Source: an uncultured Selenomonadales bacterium
GTDB lineage: Bacteria > Bacillota > Negativicutes > Selenomonadales > Selenomonadaceae
Direction: 5' to 3'
Assembly: GCA_937877655.1 (NCBI GenBank)
Contig: CALFJC010000044.1
Span: 1 to 17,736, forward strand
DNA: 17,736 nucleotides
A program made the position numbers and the translations under genes. The first letter of the stretch is position 1; every line of letters starts with the position of its first letter. The notes under the pieces were generated by a model. The model ran no database searches. It saw nothing but the letters and a program-made list of their open reading frames with translations, and was not told the DNA's origin. Positions 1 to 6,474 of the stretch are shown here, piece after piece.

Positions 1-25
1 GAAAACATCCTGTTTTCGTTGCCGG

Positions 26-59
26 CGACCGCCCATCCTTGGGCGGTCGGGTTTTTTTT
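26..59 (+). terminator. Rho-independent terminator of an upstream gene
   Basis: A perfect 10-bp GC-rich stem (26-35 with 40-49, loop TCCT) is followed by GG and eight T residues (52-59). It must end a plus-strand transcript that begins before the window, and it lies only 20 bases before the first start codon. No promoter is visible between it and that gene, so the glutaredoxin-queC pair may be served by readthrough or by a promoter I cannot recognise. Confidence 0.9.
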
Positions 60-79
60 CACTTCAAAGGAGAATCTGT

Positions 80-352
80 ATGAAAAAAATTACTCTGATT
101 AAAATGGAAGGTTGTCCGTACTGCGCGGCGGCGTTCAAAGCCATTGACGAAGTCAAAAAAAATTATTCGGCAACCGAGATTGAAATTATTGATGAAAATC
201 TTCAACCCAAGCTTGCCGAAAAATTCACCGATTATTATTATGTGCCGAGTATGTATGTTGACGGGAAAAAAATTTATGAGGCGCATCCCGGCGAAAGTTA
301 CGCGGAATGTCTTGCCAATGTCAAAAAAGTTTTCGAGGCGGCGATACAATGA
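80..352 (+). CDS. Glutaredoxin-like thiol oxidoreductase
   Basis: This 90-residue protein has the size and layout of a glutaredoxin/thioredoxin-fold domain. A beta strand is followed by the redox motif C12-P-Y-C15, and later by the VPS segment that supplies the cis-proline of the fold and a VDGKKIYEA strand. The family reduces disulfides or glutathione-like mixed disulfides in the cytoplasm; the physiological partner cannot be read from sequence. The start is fixed by AAAGGAG (66-72), seven bases before ATG. The stop overlaps the queC start as ATGA, so the two are translationally coupled. There is no signal peptide. The fold assignment is firm; the choice between glutaredoxin and small thioredoxin-like protein is less so. 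Confidence 0.88.
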   Translation: MKKITLIKMEGCPYCAAAFKAIDEVKKNYSATEIEIIDENLQPKLAEKFTDYYYVPSMYVDGKKIYEAHPGESYAECLANVKKVFEAAIQ

Positions 353-1035
353 AAGCAGTTGTTCTCTCAAGCGGCGGAGTAGATTCGACGACGTGTTTGG
401 CGATAGCGGTTAAAAAATTGGGCGCGGAAAATGTTTCGGCTCTTTCGATTTTTTACGGACAGCGTCACGCCAAAGAACTTCAAGCGGCTCAAGCAGTTGC
501 AAAATTTTACGGCGTAAATCAATACGAACTTGACGCTTCAGAAATTTTTACTCATTCCCATTCTGCTCTGCTCGAAACTTCAACTGAATCTCTTGAAAAA
601 GGTTCCTACGCCGCGCAGAAGAAAAAAAATCGTTCGCCGCGAATTGCAACTTACGTTCCTTTTCGCAACGGTTTGTTTTTGTCGATGGCGGCGAGTTTCG
701 CGGACGGTCTTTACGAAAATGATTCTGTCGAACTTTATGTCGGCGTCCACTCCGACGACGTAACAGGCGATGCCTACGCCGATTGCAGCGCAAAATTTAT
801 CGCGTCAATGAGTGCGGCTGTAAGAATCGGCACTTACGAAAAAATTCGATTGGTCGCGCCGTTTTTATGCGAAAAAAAATCCGACGTTGTTAAGGTCGGA
901 TTGGAATTGAAAGTTCCGTATGAATTGACTTGGAGCTGTTACGAACGCGGCGACAAACCTTGCGGGCAATGTGCCACTTGCATTGACAGAGCAAAAGCCT
1001 TTGAACTTAACGGCGTCAAAGACCCTGCCCTTTGA
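349..1035 (+). CDS. queC: 7-cyano-7-deazaguanine synthase QueC
   Basis: QueC converts 7-carboxy-7-deazaguanine to preQ0 using ATP and ammonia, a cytosolic step in queuosine tRNA modification. The 228 residues are the usual family length. The N-terminal PP-loop SGGVDSTT (residues 8-15) binds ATP pyrophosphate. A C-terminal cluster of four cysteines (C-x8-C-x2-C-x2-C, in CYERGDKPCGQCATC) matches the family zinc site. ATG at 349 lies inside the preceding stop (ATGA overlap), which fits the conserved MKAVVLSSGG start better than the longer upstream reading from 307. No other queuosine gene is in the window. The gene ends four bases before the convergent neighbour, with no clear terminator between them. 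Confidence 0.96.
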   Translation: MKAVVLSSGGVDSTTCLAIAVKKLGAENVSALSIFYGQRHAKELQAAQAVAKFYGVNQYELDASEIFTHSHSALLETSTESLEKGSYAAQKKKNRSPRIATYVPFRNGLFLSMAASFADGLYENDSVELYVGVHSDDVTGDAYADCSAKFIASMSAAVRIGTYEKIRLVAPFLCEKKSDVVKVGLELKVPYELTWSCYERGDKPCGQCATCIDRAKAFELNGVKDPAL

Positions 1036-1038
1036 AAA

Positions 1039-2043
1039 TTATTTTTTATGGAAAGCAGTTTTGGGCTGTTTGCAACGCGGGCAAAATTCGGGCGGTTCTT
1101 CGCCGACAAATTCATAGCCGCAGACACTGCAAACCCATTTCGTGCCGCCGACTTCTTTTGGCGCATCGATTTTTTCTTCAGCAACAGGAGATTCTTCCAT
1201 TTCGGGGAGCTCCATTATTTTTTGTGCGTCAAGATTTTCATAGCCGAGCGGCGTATGTGTCGACAGGTAAACGGTTTTATTTTCCTTGATGAAAGTGCGA
1301 ACTTTGCTCAAGGTATCGCGGGCGGCGGCTAAGTCTTCAAAGACAACCGACAATTTATTTTCAATCAACGCTTCGTCGGTATAAGTCACGTCACCGTGAA
1401 TCATGAAAAATTTTTCGCCGTCTTCAACGATAACAATCGAATTGCCCTTTGTGTGACCGGGCGCGAAAATGTAATAAACTCCGTCGGCGATTTTTTGGCA
1501 GGCGGAGAAATTTTTATAAGCTCCGTCGGTAAAATCGACGCGAACAACATTATCGCCTGTCAACTTCATGTCGTCAGCCTCAATGCGCGAGATAAAAATC
1601 TTAGCGTTCGGGAAGGCGCGCAATTCGCCGGTATGGTCGGGGTGTTTGTGCGTGACAAGAATTTTTGAAACTTTTTCGGGCGCGTAACCTGCCGCCTTAA
1701 GCGCGTCAACATAATTATTAATTTTGTCGCCGAAAGTTATCACGGAGTCTTTCGTAACAGGAAAAGTTTCTTCTGCCGGAAAACCTGTATCAACCAAAAT
1801 AATTTCCTTGCCGGTATCGATAACATAATTCTGCAAACTTGAACGAAGTTTTTCTTCCTTAATCGAACCTTCGGGCAAGCCGCCGCCGCAAGCAAACGAC
1901 TTCATCATAAAGCCGCCGTCGTAAAGTTTAACCGCAGAAATTTTCATTTTTGGAGACCTCCTCGCCTCAACAAGATTTTGACCGTCAATCATCAGACCGA
2001 ATGTCATAACGCCTGCCGTTTTAATAAATTCGCGCCGATTCAT
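1039..2043 (-). CDS. Tat-signal metallo-beta-lactamase-fold hydrolase with C-terminal rubredoxin domain
   Basis: This 334-residue protein combines three parts. Residues 1-28 look like a twin-arginine signal (NRREFIK followed by a short hydrophobic stretch), suggesting export of a folded metalloprotein. Residues 34-270 are a metallo-beta-lactamase fold with H132-x-H134-x-D136-H137, H197 (APGHTKG), D218 (HGD) and H263. The last 33 residues are a rubredoxin-like domain with two C-x2-C pairs (VCSVCGY and FCPRCKQP). The substrate is unknown; the lactonase/hydrolase branch is more likely than a flavodiiron protein because no flavodoxin domain follows. ATG overlaps the stop of the rubrerythrin gene by four bases, so they are co-translated. 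The shared rubredoxin tail suggests a joint electron-transfer or oxidative-stress role; that is inference. Confidence 0.9.
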   Translation of the reverse strand: MNRREFIKTAGVMTFGLMIDGQNLVEARRSPKMKISAVKLYDGGFMMKSFACGGGLPEGSIKEEKLRSSLQNYVIDTGKEIILVDTGFPAEETFPVTKDSVITFGDKINNYVDALKAAGYAPEKVSKILVTHKHPDHTGELRAFPNAKIFISRIEADDMKLTGDNVVRVDFTDGAYKNFSACQKIADGVYYIFAPGHTKGNSIVIVEDGEKFFMIHGDVTYTDEALIENKLSVVFEDLAAARDTLSKVRTFIKENKTVYLSTHTPLGYENLDAQKIMELPEMEESPVAEEKIDAPKEVGGTKWVCSVCGYEFVGEEPPEFCPRCKQPKTAFHKK

Positions 2044-2930
2044 TGAACTTTTTCCTTAAAGACGGAAGCGGGCTGTCCGCAGACAGGACAAACTTCAGGC
2101 GGAGCGTCTCCGACATGTTCATAACCGCAAATTGAGCAGACAAAAATTTTCTGCGCGGATTCAATTTTTTTCGGCGCATATTTTTTCAACAGCTCGTCGA
2201 TAACAACGCCATGATGCCATTCCTGCTCGGCGAAAATTTCCATCTCGTCCGCCGCCTTATCAAAACCCGCCGCACGAACTTTATCTGCCAATTCCTTAAT
2301 TTTGGTTTTGCCGCTGTATTCTGCTTTGGCGACGCCTGCAACGAATTGCCAAAAATCTTTCGGATATTTTCCGTTGAGTGTGGCGTAAAAGCCCGCGTGA
2401 ACAGCCTCTTGATTCGCCGACTCAATAAAAGTTTTCGCCGCGTCGTTTAATCCTTGTTCCTTCGCAAGCCGCGCCAATGCGTAATACATCATGACGCCGC
2501 CAGCCTCGCCCTGCGCCATTGCCGCCATCATCGGTTCAAGCTCGGTGCCTTTCGTCAAGCCGTGAATGCTCTCCGATTTTTCGGACGGTGAACGATTAAT
2601 TTTCTTGTACTCAAAAGCATGTCCCACGCCGAAATGAATAATCCATTCGGGTTTTTCGGGAATCGGAATCCAATAGCCGTAAGCCTTGCCGAATTTTCCT
2701 TCGTAAGTCACAAATTGCGCCTCGCCCGTATCGCAAGCCGCGTTGCATTGACAGCCCTTGTGATTTTCGGGCTTGCCGATTGTGGAACATTTAATTCCCG
2801 CCTTGAGTCCGAACTCGGCGGCTTTTTTGTTGACGGCGACGATCTCGCGACTTTTCTGCGTAATCATCACGGCTTCGGGAAAATTATCCCACATCAAATG
2901 AAATGCCTTAAGAATTTCTTCGTTGCTCAT
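2040..2930 (-). CDS. Rubrerythrin with N-terminal PAS-like Cys-rich domain and rubredoxin tail
   Basis: Rubrerythrins reduce hydrogen peroxide with a diiron centre fed by a rubredoxin domain, in the cytoplasm of anaerobes. From ATG at 2930 the protein has 296 residues. Residues 1-115 look PAS-like, with a cluster C48, C60, C62, C66. Residues 130-255 form the ferritin-like four-helix bundle with carboxylate/His ligands in GEAGG, EAVH and EQEWHH. Residues 262-296 are the rubredoxin domain with VCSICGY and VCPVCGQ. I chose 2930 rather than an upstream in-frame start (3011) because GGGAG sits eight bases before it and the longer version would read through the preceding terminator hairpin. The gene leads an operon with the rubredoxin-tailed hydrolase. 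Classical rubrerythrins are about 190 residues, so the N-terminal domain is extra. Confidence 0.92.
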   Translation of the reverse strand: MSNEEILKAFHLMWDNFPEAVMITQKSREIVAVNKKAAEFGLKAGIKCSTIGKPENHKGCQCNAACDTGEAQFVTYEGKFGKAYGYWIPIPEKPEWIIHFGVGHAFEYKKINRSPSEKSESIHGLTKGTELEPMMAAMAQGEAGGVMMYYALARLAKEQGLNDAAKTFIESANQEAVHAGFYATLNGKYPKDFWQFVAGVAKAEYSGKTKIKELADKVRAAGFDKAADEMEIFAEQEWHHGVVIDELLKKYAPKKIESAQKIFVCSICGYEHVGDAPPEVCPVCGQPASVFKEKVQ

Positions 2931-2959
2931 ACGAATCACTCCCAAAAATATAATACGCT

Positions 2960-2995
2960 TAAAAAATAACCTGCCGCGAATAATTTTGCAACAGG
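2960..2995 (-). terminator. Terminator after the aldolase-cupin operon
   Basis: On the minus strand CCTGTTGC (2995-2988) can pair with GCGGCAGG (2977-2970), eight pairs with two G-T wobbles, followed by TTATTTTTT. It lies directly after the cupin stop and before the rubrerythrin gene, so it separates the two minus-strand operons. The wobbles make it moderate in strength. Confidence 0.6.
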
Positions 2996-3007
2996 CAGAA
3001 AAATTTT

Positions 3008-3319
3008 TCAATCATTAGGATCGTCTACATAATCGACTTCGGAATAGCCCGCGTGCAAAGTGATTTGATGACGCAAGCCCGCAGGAATGAAATATGTTTC
3101 GCCCGCTTTGTAAATTTTGCTCTCGCCTTCGGCAGTGAAAGTGCAAAAGCCGCTTACGACAATCGTCCACTGCGCGGCGTGGCTGTGTTCGGGGAAAACA
3201 ACTTCCTTTTCCGCCGTGACAAAATAAATCGTGCCCGTCGAAGTATGATCAACATGAACTTCCAAGCCGTCAATGCCGTAATTGCGGCTCGGAACTTTTT
3301 TTATAATGTCGGGAAACAT
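3008..3319 (-). CDS. Small single-domain cupin protein
   Basis: This 103-residue protein is one cupin barrel. Motif 1 is PEHSHAAQWTIVVSG, with H45, H47 and probably Q50 as metal ligands. Motif 2 is GETYFIPAGLRHQ, with H84. Such small cupins bind a divalent metal and serve as isomerases, dioxygenases or ligand sensors; the substrate cannot be told from sequence. A GGGGTG-like site lies about five bases before ATG. It starts 20 bases after the aldolase stop with no terminator in between, so the two are very probably one operon and the cupin may act on a sugar-acid or keto-acid related to the aldolase substrate. The fold is secure, the role is inference. Confidence 0.88.
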   Translation of the reverse strand: MFPDIIKKVPSRNYGIDGLEVHVDHTSTGTIYFVTAEKEVVFPEHSHAAQWTIVVSGFCTFTAEGESKIYKAGETYFIPAGLRHQITLHAGYSEVDYVDDPND

Positions 3320-3339
3320 TTCTACACCCCAAAAATTTT

Positions 3340-4131
3340 TTATTTTTCGATAGCCGCCTTGTAAGTGTTCAGCGTATTATCTGCCGCAACGGTCAAAAAG
3401 CCGGTGTCCGCGCCCACTGCAAGGAAACTTGCGCCCAAATCTGCAAAACGTTTTGCCTGCTCCGTCGTCAAAGCGATTGTGCCGACAGGTTTGCCCAACG
3501 CTCTGATCCTTTTAATCATGTCGTCCATTGCCGCTTCAACTTCGGGATGAAAAATATTTATTCCGTGCCCCATATCAACCGCTAAATCAATCGGTCCGAG
3601 AAAAATTGCGCCGACGCCCGGCGTTGTGGTTATCGCTTCCAAATTTTCCATGCCGCGAACACTTTCAATCTGCGGCAAGATACAAATTTCCTCGACGTTG
3701 CGTTCCAAATAATCGGGATGACGATTGAAACGCCCTGCGCGGACGGCACTCGCTCCAAAGCCCCGATTGCCGCGTGGAGGATAGCTCGCCCAATACATAA
3801 TATTTTCCGTCTCTTCGCCCGTCTCGACTTTCGGAATGATTATGTTTTGAATGCCGCCGTCCAAAAGTTGTTTGATAATGCCCGTGCCCGCTTGCGGAAT
3901 TCTGACGACGGGCGTCATGTCGTAAGCCGCGATTGCCCTTGCAATGTCCAAAATCGTTGTCACGGTATGTCCGCCGTGTTCACCGTCAACAAAAAGCCAG
4001 TCGTAATTTGAAGTGGCAAGAATCTCCGCAACCTCCGCCGAAGTCGTCTCCTGCCCGACGCCGTATTGCAAAATCCCCGCCTCGATACCGTGTTTGAATT
4101 TGTTCTTGAGATAATCTTTTACCATCGGCAT
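3340..4131 (-). CDS. HpcH/HpaI-family class II aldolase (2-keto-3-deoxy sugar acid aldolase type)
   Basis: The family cleaves 2-keto-3-deoxy acids to pyruvate plus an aldehyde in the cytoplasm. The 263 residues match the usual length (about 250-265). Visible family motifs, in order: FVDGEHGG (residues 48-55, with H52), VVRIPQ (R77), IIIPKVET (98-104), PPRGNRGFG (118-126), QIESVRGMENLE with metal ligand E156, and LGPIDLAVDMG with metal ligand D182. The exact substrate (2-dehydro-3-deoxyglucarate, 2-keto-3-deoxyrhamnonate or 4-hydroxy-2-oxoheptanedioate) cannot be decided here. An in-frame ATG at 4149 overlaps the GGGAGG ribosome site (4142-4147), so ATG at 4131 is the better start. It leads an operon with the cupin. 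Confidence 0.93.
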   Translation of the reverse strand: MPMVKDYLKNKFKHGIEAGILQYGVGQETTSAEVAEILATSNYDWLFVDGEHGGHTVTTILDIARAIAAYDMTPVVRIPQAGTGIIKQLLDGGIQNIIIPKVETGEETENIMYWASYPPRGNRGFGASAVRAGRFNRHPDYLERNVEEICILPQIESVRGMENLEAITTTPGVGAIFLGPIDLAVDMGHGINIFHPEVEAAMDDMIKRIRALGKPVGTIALTTEQAKRFADLGASFLAVGADTGFLTVAADNTLNTYKAAIEK

Positions 4132-4141
4132 AAAAAAATCG

Positions 4142-4147
4142 CCTCCC
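4142..4147 (-). promoter_or_regulatory. Ribosome binding site that fixes the aldolase start
   Basis: GGGAGG on the minus strand lies ten bases before ATG 4131. The upstream in-frame ATG at 4149 runs into this site and has no site of its own, so it is rejected as a start. Confidence 0.75.
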
Positions 4148-4166
4148 AAAAAATTTTTACGAAGAA

Positions 4167-4195
4167 ATTTTACAAGGGAAGCGATACCATTTCAA
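4167..4195 (-). promoter_or_regulatory. Sigma70-type promoter of the aldolase-cupin operon
   Basis: On the minus strand TTGAAA (4195-4190), a 17-base spacer and TAAAAT (4172-4167) form a near-consensus promoter. Transcription would start near 4160, about 13 bases before the aldolase ribosome site. Confidence 0.7.
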
Positions 4196-4211
4196 TTTTT
4201 AAAGCGGAAAA

Positions 4212-4232
4212 TTTATAAATCGACTTTATAAA
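4212..4232. repeat. AT-rich perfect inverted repeat between TetR gene and aldolase promoter
   Basis: TTTATAAA occurs at 4212-4219 and again at 4225-4232, each self-complementary, separated by TCGAC. It sits just after the TetR stop and 17 bases upstream of the aldolase -35. It could be a weak terminator hairpin of the permease-TetR operon or an operator for the adjacent regulator. The A/T-only stem makes either reading tentative. Confidence 0.4.
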
Positions 4233-4235
4233 AAT

Positions 4236-4790
4236 TCAAATTTGTAAAAGCAAAGGTTTGAGCGGCGCGGGCATTGCCGAGATAAAAAATTTTGCCATTT
4301 CTCGCGGCGAACATTCCCATTTTTCCAAAGCCCAATCGTTTACGAATTCCGATACTCCGCGCATGAAAAATTTGATGCAGAAATAAATTTCCGGCGAAAG
4401 CTCCGATAAATTGTGCCGAGCCTTTATCCAATCGGAAATTAAATTAATCGCATGATCGTTCGTGGCGTAGCGGAAAGAATTTTGTCCGACCGCATTTTTC
4501 AATAAGTTCAAATAAAAATTTTCGTCCTCAAGAACAATCTCCATCCATTTGCAAATGACATCCTCAAAAGAATCGCCGCGCCCGAAATTTTTAAGAGACT
4601 CCTCAACTTCCCGATCGTAAATCCAAGCCATCAAATCATATTTGTCGCGAAAATTATTGTAAAAAGTCGGCGAAGTCAGCCCGCAATTTTTTGTCAGCTC
4701 TTTAATCGTAATTTTGTCGACGGCTTTGAATTTCGCAAGTTCCTTCAGAGATTCGGCGAGCAATTCTTTCGTGGATTGACGGACAATCAT
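4236..4790 (-). CDS. TetR/AcrR-family transcriptional regulator
   Basis: This 184-residue protein is a typical TetR-family repressor. The N-terminal helix-turn-helix spans about residues 27-55, with the hallmark KELTKNCGLTSPTFYNNF and DKYDLMAWIY. The remaining helical part has the aromatic-rich look of the TetR C-terminal ligand-binding domains seen in DhaS-like regulators. AAAGGAG stands five to six bases before ATG. The gene follows the permease stop by ten bases, so the pair is one transcript and the natural hypothesis is that the regulator controls the permease operon, or the divergent region beyond it, in response to a small ligand. The ligand is unknown. Confidence 0.92.
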   Translation of the reverse strand: MIVRQSTKELLAESLKELAKFKAVDKITIKELTKNCGLTSPTFYNNFRDKYDLMAWIYDREVEESLKNFGRGDSFEDVICKWMEIVLEDENFYLNLLKNAVGQNSFRYATNDHAINLISDWIKARHNLSELSPEIYFCIKFFMRGVSEFVNDWALEKWECSPREMAKFFISAMPAPLKPLLLQI

Positions 4791-4800
4791 TTTTTCTCCT

Positions 4801-6207
4801 TTAATCAGCTTTTGCGGCTTGCGTCCGATAAAAATAATAGCCCATCAGCGTCCATATCAGCAAAAAGAAATAAGACTCTCTGCCCAAAGAAATGTTGAAA
4901 TATGGAATTGGAACCAAGAGCAGAATTGCGAAGAAAACCGCGAAAATAAATCCCAAAAGCCCCGTGATTTTAATCGCCGTGTCGCCGCTTTCGCTTGCAT
5001 ATTTATAGGCGACAAGCGAGGTGTAAGCGTAACCGACGGCGGCTCCGAGTGATGCCATGTCGACAATCCAACCCAAAACCGTTCTGCCCATAAACGGCGC
5101 AATTACGGAGACTGCCAAGATAAAAAGTATCGCATTTCGCGGCGTCTTATATTTGCCGTGCAACACGCTGAAAACTGCGGGAATAACTTTATCGCGTGCC
5201 ATTGCAAAAAGCAAACGACTCGTCGCCATGTAAAAGCCCAAAAGCCCCGAAAGTATCGCCGCTATTACCGAGATACTCAAAGCAAACAAACCGACTTTGC
5301 CCAAAAGCAACGACGTTGAATAAAATGTCGGCAACGCCATTAAATCGGAAGCCGTTTTGGAAGCTTTTATGTAATCAACCCAATTATCGAAGCCCGGCGG
5401 CAAAATCGAAATCGTTATCATGTTCAAGGCAACGTAAGCAAAGGAGCCGAATAAAATTGCCACAACCATTATGAAAAGACTTTTTGCGGGCGAGAAATTA
5501 AATTCTTCCGCCGCTTGAGGAATTGTATCGAAGCCGACAAATGCCCACGGCGATATTGCCAAAATTGAAAGTATCGCGACAAGATGATTATCAACGTCCG
5601 GCGGGAAGCCCGGCGAGAAATTTGACCAAGACACTTGAGGATTTAAAAATGCCGCGACCGAGACGACGACAATTCCGCCGACAAGCATCATGACCAAAAG
5701 CGTTTGAAATTTTCCCGTGACACTTACGCCCCTTATACTCAGCCAAGCGAATAAAAAAAGTGCCGTCAAAGCCAAAAGTACTTCGCCAAGATAAACATCA
5801 TAGCCCGCCACTTGATAATGGAAACCGAATTGAAAAACAAAAACGTCATGCAAAACCGTTCGGAAAATCAAAGCCAAAGCCGTTGCGTTGAGCGGCACTA
5901 TCGAGAGATAACACAGTGCCAAAAACCAAGAGCAGATAAAAGCATTTTTCATTCCGAACTTGGCATTGACATATATGAACTCGCCGCCCGCAACGGGGTA
6001 TCTTTTTATCATGTAGTAATAGTTGATTGAAATTATTATCAGAATAATCGACGCCGCGACCATTGCGAGTGCCATGCCCAGCGGTCCCGCTTTGACCAAA
6101 AAAATTTGTCCCGGCATTATGAACGCGCCCCAGCCGATTATACAGCCCAAAGCCAACGCCCAGACATTCAACGGTGACAATTTCTTCTGCAATTTTTCTT
6201 CAGACAA
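4801..6207 (-). CDS. APC-superfamily amino acid permease
   Basis: The 468-residue integral membrane protein carries about 12 hydrophobic helices. It has the APC signature at the first helix (GCIIGWGAFIMPG, the unwound substrate-binding GxG region) and the conserved SPWAFVGFDTIPQAAEEF segment in the middle. It probably imports an amino acid or related cation with protons; the substrate is not identifiable. The start is TTG at 6207, since AGGAGG (6215-6220) stands seven bases before it. An in-frame start at 6264 would coincide with the -35 of a good promoter and so could not lie on that transcript. It is the first gene of an operon with the TetR regulator. Confidence 0.93.
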   Translation of the reverse strand: MSEEKLQKKLSPLNVWALALGCIIGWGAFIMPGQIFLVKAGPLGMALAMVAASIILIIISINYYYMIKRYPVAGGEFIYVNAKFGMKNAFICSWFLALCYLSIVPLNATALALIFRTVLHDVFVFQFGFHYQVAGYDVYLGEVLLALTALFLFAWLSIRGVSVTGKFQTLLVMMLVGGIVVVSVAAFLNPQVSWSNFSPGFPPDVDNHLVAILSILAISPWAFVGFDTIPQAAEEFNFSPAKSLFIMVVAILFGSFAYVALNMITISILPPGFDNWVDYIKASKTASDLMALPTFYSTSLLLGKVGLFALSISVIAAILSGLLGFYMATSRLLFAMARDKVIPAVFSVLHGKYKTPRNAILFILAVSVIAPFMGRTVLGWIVDMASLGAAVGYAYTSLVAYKYASESGDTAIKITGLLGFIFAVFFAILLLVPIPYFNISLGRESYFFLLIWTLMGYYFYRTQAAKAD

Positions 6208-6214
6208 ATGAATA

Positions 6215-6220
6215 CCTCCT
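6215..6220 (-). promoter_or_regulatory. Ribosome binding site deciding the TTG start of the permease
   Basis: A full AGGAGG on the minus strand is spaced seven bases from TTG at 6207. No ATG or GTG lies at a suitable distance. Confidence 0.85.
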
Positions 6221-6236
6221 GTTATGTAAAAAAAAA

Positions 6237-6264
6237 ATTTTAAAACTCGAAAATGATTTATCAA
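6237..6264 (-). promoter_or_regulatory. Proximal promoter of the permease operon
   Basis: Minus-strand TTGATA (6264-6259), 16-base spacer and TAAAAT (6242-6237). The predicted start near 6230 leaves a short leader containing AGGAGG and the TTG start. Confidence 0.55.
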
Positions 6265-6347
6265 AATCCAAACAGACAGATTTTTTTTATCCTCCTTGTG
6301 GCACTGTCCGCTTATCTGAAGTGAAGATTGTTAAAATCAGCCGCCGA

Positions 6348-6376
6348 ATCGTATCATCATGACTAATACTTGTCAA
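6348..6376 (-). promoter_or_regulatory. Distal promoter toward the permease operon
   Basis: Minus-strand TTGACA (6376-6371), 17-base spacer and TACGAT (6353-6348). A transcript from here would carry a leader of about 130 bases before the permease start. That leader includes an orphan AAGGAGG (6297-6291) with no start codon at a proper distance. Its -35 overlaps the -35 proposed for purL on the other strand. Confidence 0.5.
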
Positions 6377-6399
6377 CAATGCCCTTGACGGAATATATT
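6370..6399 (+). promoter_or_regulatory. Candidate promoter of purL
   Basis: TTGTCA (6370-6375), 18-base spacer and TATATT (6394-6399). A small hairpin GTGAT-AAA-ATCAC (6440-6452) lies in the leader just before the ribosome site. I see no purine riboswitch core in this leader. Other weaker -10-like AT stretches exist, so the assignment is moderate. Confidence 0.45.
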
Positions 6400-6474
6400 G
6401 AATCAAAAAATCGTCGGGGCTTTTTAATTTTCATATGCCGTGATAAAATCACTTAAAAATTTAAGGAGGCAACT

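Noticed and set aside
2931..3011. Longer start for the rubrerythrin fusion
   Set aside because: It would translate through the terminator after the cupin gene and lacks a ribosome site, whereas GGGAG precedes 2930.
6291..6297. AAGGAGG as the ribosome site of an extra small gene upstream of the permease
   Set aside because: No ATG, GTG or TTG lies within a workable distance on the minus strand.
6400..6425. Terminator-like TCGTCGGGGC followed by TTTTTAA upstream of purL
   Set aside because: Only one arm of a stem is present; the matching arm is missing, so it cannot fold as a terminator.
6400..6474. Purine riboswitch in the purL leader
   Set aside because: No three-way junction or conserved loop sequence could be seen; only a 5-bp hairpin near the ribosome site.
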